From: Nostoc sp. NIES-3756
GTDB lineage: Bacteria; Cyanobacteriota; Cyanobacteriia; Cyanobacteriales; Nostocaceae
DNA: 64,000 bases
NCBI RefSeq assembly: GCF_001548375.1
Contig: NZ_AP017295.1
Coordinates: 3,258,501 to 3,322,500, forward strand
Direction of reading: 5' to 3'
The notes beneath the pieces were generated by a model. That model worked only from the letters and a program-made list of their open reading frames with translations, was not told the DNA's origin and made no database searches. Both the position numbers and the translations under genes were made by a program. This document shows, in pieces, positions 38,525-48,117 of the stretch; position 1 is the first letter of the stretch, and the number at the start of each line of letters is the position of its first letter.

Positions 38525-39161
38525 AGGTTTTCTCTCCTCTCTCGTAGCGTCGGCGATAAAGTAATTCTAATTGACCACCATACTCTTGAAATAGTGCCAT
38601 TTGTCGCGTATAAAGTCCACGAAAGGTGTTAGCGAAGAAAAGTGTAAAGATAGCTACTATCAATCCTGCGGCTGTAGATACCAGCGCCTCACTAATCCCA
38701 GCCGTTACACCTGCTGTCTTTGTACCTCCCACATCACCAATATCCAAGGATGCAAAGGAAGTAATCAAACCTAATACTGTACCAAGCAAACCGAGTAGGG
38801 GCGCTAAACCGATAATAGTATCGAAAATATTTTGAAAGCGTTTGAGTAGAGGTATCTCTGCTTGGGCTTCGCTTTCTAATGCTAGTCGAAATTCTTCTGG
38901 TGTGGGTTCTTCTAGTTCTAACGCCGACAAAAATATCCGCGCTAGTGGTAAGTCTATATTTTTCTTGAGTTTATCAATAGCTCCAACCACATTATCTAGT
39001 CGATAGAGGTTTAAAACTTCCCTCACCACACGCTGTTGACGGCGGTTAACTTTCAGCCAAAACTTAACTCGTTCAACAATCAATGCTACCGCCAACACAG
39101 AAAAGCCCAACAACGGCCACATTACCACGCCGCCTGCTGCAAACAGATTTTGTAGTCCCAT
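38508..39161 (-). CDS. exbB: ExbB/TolQ/MotA-family proton channel protein
   Basis: A 217-residue protein with three membrane helices: residues about 8-27, about 110-140 (FDTIIGLAPLLGLLGTVLGLITSF) and about 155-180 (GISEALVSTAAGLIVAIFTLFF). The family Pro-rich LGLLGTV motif and the Thr/Ser-rich third helix mark it as ExbB/TolQ. It is the first gene of the overlapping exbB-exbD pair. Confidence 0.92.
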   Translation of the reverse strand: MGLQNLFAAGGVVMWPLLGFSVLAVALIVERVKFWLKVNRRQQRVVREVLNLYRLDNVVGAIDKLKKNIDLPLARIFLSALELEEPTPEEFRLALESEAQAEIPLLKRFQNIFDTIIGLAPLLGLLGTVLGLITSFASLDIGDVGGTKTAGVTAGISEALVSTAAGLIVAIFTLFFANTFRGLYTRQMALFQEYGGQLELLYRRRYERGEKTYASTR

Positions 39162-39582
39162 AACGCCTCATCATTAATCAAAAACCAGATTAGCAGAATC
39201 CTCTGGCAAATTGATACTCTTTGTCAAGAGAAGATTGAATATAACGATAATTTTTTTCAAGTTAATGGTATTGTAATTATCATCAATTCAATCACAAGTC
39301 GCAGCAATGCTGATCTCCAGAGTACTTTAAATAGTTACTTGCTATATTTTTATGCTTGTTTGCAATAGTAAATCAAATATTTTCTAATTAGCTATTGAGC
39401 TATCGGCGTTTTAAGATTTTCACAATAGTGAGAATAGCTAGCAATAAACTTATGGCATCATTTTTCAAATTGGTATTACATTCTATATCCACTGATATAT
39501 AAGTTTGGTTGTCGGTTTGATATTGATTGTGATTGGTTTGAGCGGCAGTTTGTTAGTTTTTGAACCAGAAATAGGAAACTTA
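39162..39582. other. Intergenic region, AT-rich
   Basis: 421 bases between the exbB start and the histidine-kinase stop. No ORF, strong hairpin or repeat family was recognised. It should hold the exbB promoter. Confidence 0.5.
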
Positions 39583-42500
39583 TTAGTTGCGTTGGGTAAG
39601 ACTAGCGATCGCCGCAATTAAAATGTCTGGGTCTACAGGTTTGGAGATATGCTGTTGAAAGCCTACTTTTAGGGCTTGTTGCTGGTTGATTTCTCCAGCA
39701 TAGGCAGTAAGTGCGATCGCCGGAATTTGCCCTCCTTGTTCTGGTGGTAAGGCTCTCACTTGTCGCATCAACATATAACCATCCATATCTGGCATACCAA
39801 TGTCGCTCACAAGTACATTGGGTTGATTGCTGATTAAAGCAGTAAATGCTTCACTGGCATTTGCGGCTAGCAACACTGTAGCCTCAGCCTCTGCCAACAC
39901 AAAAGCCAGAAACTCGCGTGTATCCCTATCATCATCAACAATAAGAACTTTCACACCACTTAAATTCATTGAGGATTGTGATGATTGTTGGTTTTGTTCT
40001 GCTTGAAACTGGTTTGATAACAGTGGAAGCCATACTGTAAAGGTTGCACCCTGCCCTTCTCCTAAACTTTCTACCTCAACCATACCCCCATGTAGTTCCA
40101 CCAAGTAACGCACAATCGCCAGCCCTAATCCTAAACCGCCAAATTTCCGGGTAGTTGTAGCATCGGCTTGGCGGAAGTAATCAAACACATGGGGTAGGAA
40201 ATCCGCTCTGATCCCCTTACCTGTATCAGTTACTGTAATTCTGGCAACAGAATTATGTTGCTCTAGTCGCACATCGACTCGCCCTCCTTCTGGTGTAAAC
40301 TTGACTGCATTAGAGAGCAGATTCCACACTACCTGCTGTAAGCGTGCGGGATCTCCAGAAACTTGACCGACTGGTTCTAGGGTATGGTGAATTTGAATCG
40401 ATTTGGCTTGGGCTGCTAGGCGTACCGTCTCCATTGCCGATTCAATAATCGTAGCGAGATCAACGGCAACAACATTGAGAGCGAGTTTACCTTGAAGAAT
40501 GCGAGAAATATCAAGTAAGTCTTCAATAAGTTGGGACTGCAAGTTAGCATTACGTTCAATCACGCTTAGGGCTTGGGCGGTTTTGGCTTCGTCTAACTTG
40601 CCGGACTGGAGTAGTTTAGACCAGCCCAAAATCGGGCTAAGGGGTGTACGCAACTCGTGGGAAAGCACCGCCAGAAACTCATCTTTAATGCGATTAGCCA
40701 CCTCAGCATCAGCACGGGCGGCTTGTTCCGCCTCCAAGCTACGTGCTAGTTCGGCTTGCGCTTGCCGTTGTTCGGTGACATCATGACAGGTCACGAGAGC
40801 TAAAATGATTTGCCCGTGTTTGTTGCGAACGGGAGTACCACTGTAACTACCAATCCAGGTTTTGCCGATATCAAGACGCTTAACCTGAATTTCCCAATCG
40901 AAAAATGTTTCCCCTCTTAAAACTCTAGCAAGAGGCCATTCCGCTACGGAGAGCAAATTTCCTTGCAAGTCATGGGCTGCAAAACAATCTGTAAACTCTG
41001 GTAGCTGTTGCCGCACTTGCTCCAAACTTGCGTATCCATGCAGCGCCAAGGCTGCTGGATTAAATTCGATAATATAACCTTGAGCATCAGCAATTACTAA
41101 GCCCTCCGTCATATTATTAATGACGGCTTCCAGTTGCCCTAAACTGGCTTCTAATTTTTGGAGAAGTTGTTCACGTTCAGCTTCAAAGCGTTTACGCTCA
41201 GTGATATCAACACTCATTCCTGCAAGTAACGGTCTTCCTTCCAAATCTTTAAGGGGGAATTTGAAAGACAGGTAATCATGTTCACCATCGCTTAAAGGTG
41301 CGGATTCCATGAACTGTACCACCTGCCCTGCTTGCAAAACAGCTAGGTCATTTTCTCTAATTGCTTGAGCAGTTGCCTGGGGTAATAAATCAAAGTCTGT
41401 TTTATTTAACCATTGTGCTAAGGGAAGGTTAAACGATCGCTCTACACAGGGATTCACATATATATATTGTCCTAATTCATCCTTCATAAAGGCATTGATG
41501 GGGCTGTAATTCATAAAACTCTCAAATAAGGCTTGACTCGCCTGTAATTCCTCCTCAGCTTGCTTACGCTCCATAAATTGCCCAATCTGACTGCCGATCG
41601 CCCTCATCATCTGTAACAAATCTTCATCAGGCGCTTGATAACGGGTGCTAAAGCATTCAATTACGCCTAAAATTTCCTGTCCTAGTGAAACTGGAAAACC
41701 AAAGACACTGTGCAGTCCCAAATCAAAGGCGATGGCAGCTCTAGGAAAATTAGAGTCTTGAGCGATGTTGGTAATCCAAGCAGATTCACCACTTTCCCAA
41801 ATGCGACCGGGTAAGCCAACGCCAGGGGCAAAGGTAATTACTTGATTTGTTGTGATTAACCCTGTCATATCCAAGTCGGCAGGATACCAACTATCGACAT
41901 ACCTCATGACATTTGTTTTCGGATCAACCCGCCAAAAAGACCCAATTTGATAATCTAAACTTTCACATAGAGACTGTAATACCAAGGGAATTGCATCTGT
42001 CAATGTAACTGCTTGCGCCAGCACTCGTGCTACTGCATACTGAAGTGCCAGACGTTGCTCGGCTCGTTTGCGTTTACTCAAATCGAGAACAAAAGCGATC
42101 ACGCTTTCAGAATGATTTTGCATTAAAGCGGCTCCCACAATCACAGGAACCCGCCGTCCATCCTTACCGAGAAATGCTTTTTCATAGCCTGTATGTTTTC
42201 CTGTGGTCAGCAATTCCTCTAAGGCTGGCGCATCGCGATCGCGTAGATCAGGGGGTGTCATCTGATCCCAGCGCACTCGTCCCGCTAGAACGTCCTCTTG
42301 GCTGAACCCAGTCATCCGCAAAAATTCATCATTTGCCTCATGGATGGCTCCATAGATATCGCAGGACAGCACCCCAATAATGTTAGAGTCAACCAAACGA
42401 CGTAAGCGTGCTTGTGTTTCTTGGAGTTGTTTTAAACTTTCTCTGCTTTGCTGTTGAGATGTACGTAGTGAACCTACCAATACACTCACCAAACATCCCT

Positions 42501-42798
42501 GAAGCACAAATAATGCCATTCTTGCGCCACTAGCAAATGTTACATTCAGACTCCACACTGGGTCTAAGAAAAAGTATTTAGCGCAAAACGCAGATAAAAA
42601 GGTTGCTAATAAACCCGAATCTCGTCCTGCATACCAAGCGCTGATGGTGACTGCCCCAAAGAATAATAGAAACGATGCTTGAGTTAACTGGATGTAAGGA
42701 TTGAGTGCTAGCATGAGCATAGCGGCGATAACCACTGATGCGATCGCCACGGCATAATTCCCAATTTGTCGCTTAAACTTGAGCATTTGCAGATTCAC
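39583..42798 (-). CDS. Hybrid sensor histidine kinase (TM-PAS-GAF-PAS-PAS-HisKA-HATPase-REC)
   Basis: A 1071-residue membrane kinase. Residues about 12-110 form a four-helix DUF4118-like membrane module. Then come a PAS domain (about 128-245, RRLVDSNIIGVLSCD), a GAF domain (about 260-415, VGLPGRIWESGESAWI), a second PAS (about 425-545, FMNYSPINAFMKDELGQYIYVNP) and a third PAS (about 565-680). HisKA has the phospho-acceptor His in AVLSHELRTPLSP (about 711). HATPase_c follows (NLLSNAVKFTPEGG, DTGKGI, GGLGLGLAI). The C-terminal receiver (about 950-1068) has DDDRDTREF and phospho-Asp in VSDIGMPDMDGY (about 998). It should sense a soluble or redox signal; the ligand is unknown. No DNA-binding partner is adjacent. 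Confidence 0.94.
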   Translation of the reverse strand: MNLQMLKFKRQIGNYAVAIASVVIAAMLMLALNPYIQLTQASFLLFFGAVTISAWYAGRDSGLLATFLSAFCAKYFFLDPVWSLNVTFASGARMALFVLQGCLVSVLVGSLRTSQQQSRESLKQLQETQARLRRLVDSNIIGVLSCDIYGAIHEANDEFLRMTGFSQEDVLAGRVRWDQMTPPDLRDRDAPALEELLTTGKHTGYEKAFLGKDGRRVPVIVGAALMQNHSESVIAFVLDLSKRKRAEQRLALQYAVARVLAQAVTLTDAIPLVLQSLCESLDYQIGSFWRVDPKTNVMRYVDSWYPADLDMTGLITTNQVITFAPGVGLPGRIWESGESAWITNIAQDSNFPRAAIAFDLGLHSVFGFPVSLGQEILGVIECFSTRYQAPDEDLLQMMRAIGSQIGQFMERKQAEEELQASQALFESFMNYSPINAFMKDELGQYIYVNPCVERSFNLPLAQWLNKTDFDLLPQATAQAIRENDLAVLQAGQVVQFMESAPLSDGEHDYLSFKFPLKDLEGRPLLAGMSVDITERKRFEAEREQLLQKLEASLGQLEAVINNMTEGLVIADAQGYIIEFNPAALALHGYASLEQVRQQLPEFTDCFAAHDLQGNLLSVAEWPLARVLRGETFFDWEIQVKRLDIGKTWIGSYSGTPVRNKHGQIILALVTCHDVTEQRQAQAELARSLEAEQAARADAEVANRIKDEFLAVLSHELRTPLSPILGWSKLLQSGKLDEAKTAQALSVIERNANLQSQLIEDLLDISRILQGKLALNVVAVDLATIIESAMETVRLAAQAKSIQIHHTLEPVGQVSGDPARLQQVVWNLLSNAVKFTPEGGRVDVRLEQHNSVARITVTDTGKGIRADFLPHVFDYFRQADATTTRKFGGLGLGLAIVRYLVELHGGMVEVESLGEGQGATFTVWLPLLSNQFQAEQNQQSSQSSMNLSGVKVLIVDDDRDTREFLAFVLAEAEATVLLAANASEAFTALISNQPNVLVSDIGMPDMDGYMLMRQVRALPPEQGGQIPAIALTAYAGEINQQQALKVGFQQHISKPVDPDILIAAIASLTQRN

Positions 42799-43161
42799 AG
42801 AGCGGTCGTTTCTGATTGACAGCTTAACGGCACTGATCAGCCTAAATAAATCCTAACTTTCCATAGTATGGTTTCTGGCACAACGTTATTCCCATTGCCA
42901 GTGTTTGTTTCATCGATAACAGGCTTGTAAAAACAGTAACATTTAGCTCATAGGTTGGGAAATTACATAGTTATTCATCAGTTTTTTTTGAATGTTAACT
43001 GTTAATCGTTAACCGTCAAAAGCTTATCTATGGTACTCATCACTTTTTTACTATTGGATAACTTAGGCTCAATACAAACCTGCGGTAAATATTTATAAGA
43101 AAAAGTTAACAAAGTTTAATACAATATGTTCATTCACCAATAAGTATTTTTGCTCAATAAC
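42799..43161. other. Intergenic region between divergent kinase and ndhD genes
   Basis: About 360 bases that should hold two divergent promoters. A TTAACAAAG / CAATAT-like motif lies at about 43105-43130 before ndhD, but spacing is poor and I do not call a promoter. There are no genes. Confidence 0.45.
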
Positions 43162-44847
43162 ATGATAGCGGATGGATTTCCTTGGCTGACCGCGATTATA
43201 TTGCTACCACTCGTTGCTGCTGGATTTATTCCCCTGCTGCCTGATAAAGAAGGCAAGCTTGTGCGATGGTACGCCCTTGGTGTAGGAATCGCGGACTTTG
43301 TTTTAATGTGCTACACCTTTTGGCAACATTACGATGCCAGCAATGCAACTTTTCAACTAGTGGAGAAATATGATTGGCTGCCTCAGTTGGGTTTTAGCTG
43401 GGCAGTTTCAGTTGATGGAATTTCCATGCCACTCGTGTTGCTGGCGGGGTTTGTGACGACACTTTCGATGTTGGCTGCATGGCAAGTTAATCTCAAGCCG
43501 CGTCTATTTTATTTCTTAATGTTGGTGTTGTATTCTGCCCAAATTGGCGTATTTGTTTCCCAAGACTTATTACTTTTCTTCATCATGTGGGAACTGGAAT
43601 TGGTTCCAGTTTACCTCCTTGTCTCTATTTGGGGCGGTCAAAAACGCCGCTATGCTGCCACCAAATTCTTGCTTTACACAGCCGCAGCTTCAATTTTCAT
43701 CTTAATTGCAGGGCTGGCAATGGCTCTGTATGGTGACAACACCACCTTCGATATCGTCGAACTGGGAGCAAAGAATTATCCTCTGGCTTTAGAGTTGTTA
43801 CTCTATGCGGGATTATTAATTGCCTTTGGTGTAAAACTTGCAATTTTCCCCCTACACACCTGGTTGCCTGATGCCCACGGTGAAGCCTCAGCCCCTGTAT
43901 CGATGATTTTGGCTGGTGTGTTATTAAAAATGGGTGGATATGGGCTAATCCGCCTGAATATGGGTTTGCTTCCTGATGCGCATATTTACTTTGCCCCAGT
44001 CCTGGCAACTTTGGGTGTCATCAATATTATTTACGGTGCTTTGAACTCCTTTGCTCAAACCCACATGAAGCGCCGCCTCGCCTATTCTTCCGTTTCCCAC
44101 ATGGGATTTGTATTGCTGGGTATTGCTTCCTTCACTGATGTGGGTGTGAGTGGAGCGATGCTGCAAATGCTTTCTCACGGTTTGATTGCGGCTGTACTGT
44201 TCTTCCTGGCTGGTGTTACTTACGATCGCACCCATACAATGGCAATGGATAATTTGGGTGGTATCGGTCAAGCTATGCCCAAAGTGTTCGCTTTGTTTAC
44301 CGCCAGCGCAATGGCATCTTTAGCACTTCCGGGAATGAGTGGCTTTGTCAGCGAACTGAAGGTGTTTATTGGTGTCACCTCCAGCGACGTTTACAGTTCT
44401 ACATTCTGCACTGTAATGGTGTTTCTGGCCGCAGTGGGTGTTATCCTCACACCAATCTATTTATTGTCAATGTTGCGACAAGTATTTTACGGTACTGGTG
44501 CAGAACTCAGTTGCAACATCAACAATCAAGCTTACGAGAATTTAGAGGATGAAGGTACAGCTTGTTTTGGTACAGACTGTCTCTTACCTGGGGAAGCTGT
44601 ATATAGAGATGCTACCCCCCGTGAAGTCTTCATTGCTGTCAGCTTCTTGGTGTTAATTATTGGTGTGGGTGTATATCCCAAGATTGCTACGCAGATGTAC
44701 GATGTGAAAACCGTAGCAGTTAATACTCAGGTGCGCCAATCATATACACAAATCGCCCAAAGTAACCCCAAAATCTATGCGAAAGGTTTCTTCGCTCCCA
44801 AAATCGCCGAGCCTGAATTAATGGCTGTTTCCGGCATCGTTAAGTAA
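43162..44847 (+). CDS. ndhD: NAD(P)H-quinone oxidoreductase subunit NdhD (chain 4)
   Basis: A 561-residue subunit of the thylakoid NDH-1 complex with about 14 membrane helices. The conserved core reads [57 protein letters not shown] and [19 protein letters not shown]. It transfers protons during plastoquinone reduction. ATG 43162 is preferred over TTG 43150. A hydrophilic loop near residues 445-480 is unusually cysteine-rich ([23 protein letters not shown]). The gene stands alone without ndhF, so I read it as an ndhD1/D2-type paralogue rather than the CO2-uptake D3/D4 type; this is inference. Confidence 0.93.
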   Translation: MIADGFPWLTAIILLPLVAAGFIPLLPDKEGKLVRWYALGVGIADFVLMCYTFWQHYDASNATFQLVEKYDWLPQLGFSWAVSVDGISMPLVLLAGFVTTLSMLAAWQVNLKPRLFYFLMLVLYSAQIGVFVSQDLLLFFIMWELELVPVYLLVSIWGGQKRRYAATKFLLYTAAASIFILIAGLAMALYGDNTTFDIVELGAKNYPLALELLLYAGLLIAFGVKLAIFPLHTWLPDAHGEASAPVSMILAGVLLKMGGYGLIRLNMGLLPDAHIYFAPVLATLGVINIIYGALNSFAQTHMKRRLAYSSVSHMGFVLLGIASFTDVGVSGAMLQMLSHGLIAAVLFFLAGVTYDRTHTMAMDNLGGIGQAMPKVFALFTASAMASLALPGMSGFVSELKVFIGVTSSDVYSSTFCTVMVFLAAVGVILTPIYLLSMLRQVFYGTGAELSCNINNQAYENLEDEGTACFGTDCLLPGEAVYRDATPREVFIAVSFLVLIIGVGVYPKIATQMYDVKTVAVNTQVRQSYTQIAQSNPKIYAKGFFAPKIAEPELMAVSGIVK

Positions 44848-44880
44848 CGTCATTTAACTACCAATCGTAGCAAAAATTAG

Positions 44881-44914
44881 GCGATCGCTTCTTTAGTTAG
44901 GCGATCGTTTTTTT
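44881..44914 (+). terminator. HIP1-built terminator after ndhD
   Basis: GCGATCGC (44881-44888) and GCGATCGT (44901-44908) pair across a 12-base loop and are followed by seven T. Two HIP1 octamers thus form the stem of a terminator-like hairpin about 33 bp after the ndhD stop. A further HIP1 and a HIP1-like octamer lie within the next 130 bp. Confidence 0.7.
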
Positions 44915-45054
44915 GCGTTAATTTTAGTGTTGTCAATAGGCGATCACTTGAGTTAAAACTGATACAAGCTTTGTGAAATTAAATATTATCTGATTTCTGT
45001 AGTCTGGTTTAACTGTGGCTAAAAAATAGCGATCGCCTAATTATTTTCAACTCA

Positions 45055-46167
45055 ATGTCTTTATTTAAAAATCTACTTAATTTACATTCAGGTGTTAGAC
45101 CTGTTGAGGATTTCTTTACTGAGATAGTCGCTTATTTTTTATCTATTAATACAGATATTTTGCTTCATTGGTTGAAACAGCACGGAATTATCAATGAAGA
45201 AAATTATCATAGCATAAATATTACAACACAAAAATACTATGAACCCCTAGCACATCATGATCAAGGTAGCAAGCCTGATATTGTAATTGAACTAGCTAAT
45301 GATGCCACGACAGATGTAATTTTTATAGAATCTAAAGTCGGTTCAACTGAAGGAGTAGACCAATTAAAAAGATATGCTGAAATTTTAAGTAGTTTAACCT
45401 ATCCTCAACGACGAATTTTAATTTATATCACTCGTGATTATGACCCAAAAGAAGCTGAAAAAATTATTTCAGCTTTAAATGTAAATTTCCATCAGTTGAG
45501 ATGGTATCAGTTTTATAACTACTTAACTAAAAAATCTCACGATATTTTGGCAAAGGAAATATTAAAGTTTATGGGAGTAAATGGAATGTCACATACTAAT
45601 CAAATTTCATCTATTGATTTATTAACGATGATTAATTTTAAGAATACTTTGAAATTTATGGAAGATACTCTTAGTGACGAAGTAAAAGCAAAATTCAAGG
45701 GAGCTTTTAAGGGTTATGTTTATGGTAAGTCAGAGATGTTATCAGATAGTTTATATCAGTGGGAAAAATGCAGCAGATATATAATCAATAATCGCTTAAC
45801 TCCTCACTCTGGAAAATGGGATATATGGTGTGGGCTTGGATACTTTAATTTGAATCCAGAAAGTTTAACTGAATATCCACATATAGGAATTTTGTTAGAT
45901 GTTGACCTTCGTTTCGCAAAAGCTGAAAGAGTTATTGAATTTATGCAAAAAGTTATTAATCAAAAACCTGATTTATGGAAAAAATATTTATATGATTCTA
46001 GCAAACCTTCTACTTGGTCAACTATTGCTTACCATAAAAGTTTAAGAGAATTTTTATCCCAAGAAGATCATCTACACTCTATCAAGGCATTTTTCTTTGA
46101 ATGTATTGAAGAAATGCAAGCTATTCAAGAAGAATTTAACTTTCCTTGGGAAGTTTTGAATAAATAA
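45055..46167 (+). CDS. PD-(D/E)XK nuclease superfamily protein
   Basis: A 370-residue protein. The N-terminal half has a restriction-endonuclease-like core: Glu23 in an N-terminal helix (PVEDFFTEIVAYFL), Asp75 in KPDIVIEL, the E-x-K pair Glu92/Lys94 in IFIESKVG and Gln103 in VDQLKRYAEIL. The C-terminal half (about 180-370) is unknown, with conserved-looking tryptophans (GKWDIWCGLGYF). It is AT-richer than its neighbours and stands alone between HIP1-dense and repeat DNA. That suggests an orphan or acquired gene with a possible role in defence or DNA repair (inference). Confidence 0.82.
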   Translation: MSLFKNLLNLHSGVRPVEDFFTEIVAYFLSINTDILLHWLKQHGIINEENYHSINITTQKYYEPLAHHDQGSKPDIVIELANDATTDVIFIESKVGSTEGVDQLKRYAEILSSLTYPQRRILIYITRDYDPKEAEKIISALNVNFHQLRWYQFYNYLTKKSHDILAKEILKFMGVNGMSHTNQISSIDLLTMINFKNTLKFMEDTLSDEVKAKFKGAFKGYVYGKSEMLSDSLYQWEKCSRYIINNRLTPHSGKWDIWCGLGYFNLNPESLTEYPHIGILLDVDLRFAKAERVIEFMQKVINQKPDLWKKYLYDSSKPSTWSTIAYHKSLREFLSQEDHLHSIKAFFFECIEEMQAIQEEFNFPWEVLNK

Positions 46168-46255
46168 GCATAGAAATAATTCTGATTATTCTGCAACACA
46201 AAATTAATTATTTTATCATTTATATTAGCAAGCTAGTTTCTACATAATTTATGTA

Positions 46256-46447
46256 GTGCCATTACAAAAAAATATTAATAATATTGATCTGGTAGATAAT
46301 CATTTGGAGTGTTATAGCGAACACTATCAAGATTTAAAAGATAGATTTGGTTATCGTAAAAAGTCGATTTATCTACCGAATGAATCAGTTAATTTGCCAT
46401 GTTTTCCTAATTTGGGTTTGAATTTATCTAAAGTATTTCCAGGTTAA
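46256..46447 (+). pseudogene. Remnant of an Uma2 (DUF820) endonuclease-like gene
   Basis: A 63-codon frame starting with GTG. The product NIDLVDNHLECYSEHYQDLKD followed by SVNLPCFPNLGLNLSKVFPG resembles the C-terminal end of cyanobacterial Uma2 proteins (usual pattern: IVDL-x-NR-LEVY ... PLAFPDLSIAV). The N-terminal catalytic part is missing, so I read it as a decayed gene. It ends beside a GGACTAAAGTCC repeat. Confidence 0.45.
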
Positions 46448-46449
46448 GG

Positions 46450-46477
46450 TATAAGGACTAAAGTCCTTACTACGAAC
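46450..46477. repeat. GGACTAAAGTCC / TTACTACGAAC repeat overlapping a gene end
   Basis: A copy of the repeat family seen at 35648-35714 and 61831-61862. Its right end supplies the stop codon and last codons of the acyltransferase gene (46470-46472 and onward). Confidence 0.75.
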
Positions 46478-47855
46478 TGTAAAGCAAGTTTTCCATCGCT
46501 TGTTGTAAATCGTTTGTTAAATCAGCAACGGCTTGTCTTGCACCTAAACGGCTCTCTTTATATTTAGGATACAGTTCTGTTACCGATAGCGGTTCACCAA
46601 TGGTAAATTTGACTTTTTGTTTGCCTAATTTGGGACGGTTGAAAGATTTACTGCCTTGGATTTTTGCTAACATCTGCCAGACAATTAAGACGGTTTCAGC
46701 AAATCTTTCTACTGTGGGTTTTTCGCGGATATAATTACCAGAAACCGCTACAAAACTTTCAACTAATCTCATGTGCCACATTCTCGCATTGGCTTCTTCC
46801 GCAACACGATCGCCTAATGCCCTCTCAACAGCAGATAATCCTTTTGTATCCTTATAATCTTCCCTAAATATATAATTCCATCCAGCTTGTTCTACCCGAC
46901 GACAGCGATCGCTAAAACCTCCTTTAGATTGTAAGTTAAAATGCTGTTCGGCTATTTGTAGTGCTGCATTTAACAAAGCCTGTAACCGCAATTTTAATGC
47001 TTCGTTGCGGTCAACATCTGCATTTTCCGCCACCTCGGACAACTTGAGATGATAAAACCGCGTGTAAAACTGTTCCATCAACGATAGTAAATGTTCCGCC
47101 AAAGTTAACAGGCGTGGATAAAGTGACTGCAAATCAGGAATTTGATTCTTAGCTGTTGTATCTACAGATAAACCACTAGCTATAGATAACTCATCTAAAA
47201 GTTGGGCGATCGCATCCCAAGGTGCATCAACGTAACTATATTTAATCCCAACTGGTAAAATTAAGACCTGTTCAGTACGTCCAGCTTTTTGCAAGTCTTC
47301 AGCACACCAAAAACCCATTTGAGCAATTCCTGGTTCTAATGGGCTAATCATCTCCGATAAACCATTAGTAGCACCTTCTGGTGCAGCAGCCATCGGAAAT
47401 CTACCATTGGCGAACAAATCCCGCGCCGAACGTAAGCCAGTCCAGTCAGCCTTACCTCTCTGTATAGGCGTTCCACCTAATTGTGACGCAACCCAGCCAA
47501 CATAGTCACCCGCCCAAAGAGGAATGCCGCGATCGTAAATAAAATGAGCGTGAATAGGAGATTCTAGTGCTATACTTTGCTGTCGTGCTACCCTTGGCAC
47601 AATTTGAGAAAGCAAATAAACCAAAGAAAATGGATCTTCTGTCTGCGGATGGCGAAACGCCAATAAAAAGCGAATTTTCTTCTCTTGAAACTCCTGATAG
47701 AGCTTCACTAGAACCTCAACATTCTCTGCTTCAATATGGTTAATGGCTGTTTGAGTACGTATCCACGTTGGTAAAAACAGATGAACAAACCGCAGAAATA
47801 AAGGATTAAAAGCTGGGGGGATAAATTCGAGAGGTGGTTGTGCTTGGTAAATCAT
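46470..47855 (-). CDS. 1-acyl-glycerol-3-phosphate acyltransferase-like protein
   Basis: A 461-residue member of the lysophospholipid acyltransferase superfamily. The H-x4-D catalytic motif is His69 to Asp74 (FRHPQTEDPF), followed by GWVASQLGGTPIQRGKADW (about 120-138) and the APEGATNGLSE motif (about 157-167) that binds the glycerol phosphate. It would acylate a glycerolipid precursor at the membrane. The long C-terminal half is helical and typical of the cyanobacterial subfamily. The C-terminal YSS residues derive from a repeat copy. Confidence 0.83.
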   Translation of the reverse strand: MIYQAQPPLEFIPPAFNPLFLRFVHLFLPTWIRTQTAINHIEAENVEVLVKLYQEFQEKKIRFLLAFRHPQTEDPFSLVYLLSQIVPRVARQQSIALESPIHAHFIYDRGIPLWAGDYVGWVASQLGGTPIQRGKADWTGLRSARDLFANGRFPMAAAPEGATNGLSEMISPLEPGIAQMGFWCAEDLQKAGRTEQVLILPVGIKYSYVDAPWDAIAQLLDELSIASGLSVDTTAKNQIPDLQSLYPRLLTLAEHLLSLMEQFYTRFYHLKLSEVAENADVDRNEALKLRLQALLNAALQIAEQHFNLQSKGGFSDRCRRVEQAGWNYIFREDYKDTKGLSAVERALGDRVAEEANARMWHMRLVESFVAVSGNYIREKPTVERFAETVLIVWQMLAKIQGSKSFNRPKLGKQKVKFTIGEPLSVTELYPKYKESRLGARQAVADLTNDLQQAMENLLYSS

Positions 47856-47904
47856 GGGAGATGAGGGAGATGAGGAAGTAGGGGAAGATAAAGGAGAATT
47901 TCTT

Positions 47905-48098
47905 TGGACTATGGACTAATGACTAATGACTAATGACTAATGACCAATGACTAAATTCATACTTTATACTCGAAATTTCGTAATTTTATAACTAGGAGTA
48001 ACAACATTTACCGAAAATAATGAAATAGATATAAACCACCAAACCCAGACTAAGTAAGACTTTCTTAATTACGAACTACGAATTACGAATTACGAATT
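47905..48098. repeat. Heptamer and ATTACGA repeats before proS
   Basis: Tandem GACTAATGACTAATG (about 47905-47950) and, closer to proS, ACGAATTACGAATTACGAATT (about 48070-48098, split by no other element). The proS ribosome binding region AAGGAATATAACG lies just after them. Confidence 0.75.
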
Positions 48099-48117
48099 AG
48101 TATCAAGGAATATAACG

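Noticed and set aside
40499..40786. Open frame of 95 codons on the plus strand
   Set aside because: Antisense to the histidine-kinase core domain.
44881..45045. Replication origin or att site based on clustered HIP1
   Set aside because: HIP1 octamers are common genome-wide in these cyanobacteria; no DnaA boxes or direct repeats typical of an origin or attachment site accompany them.
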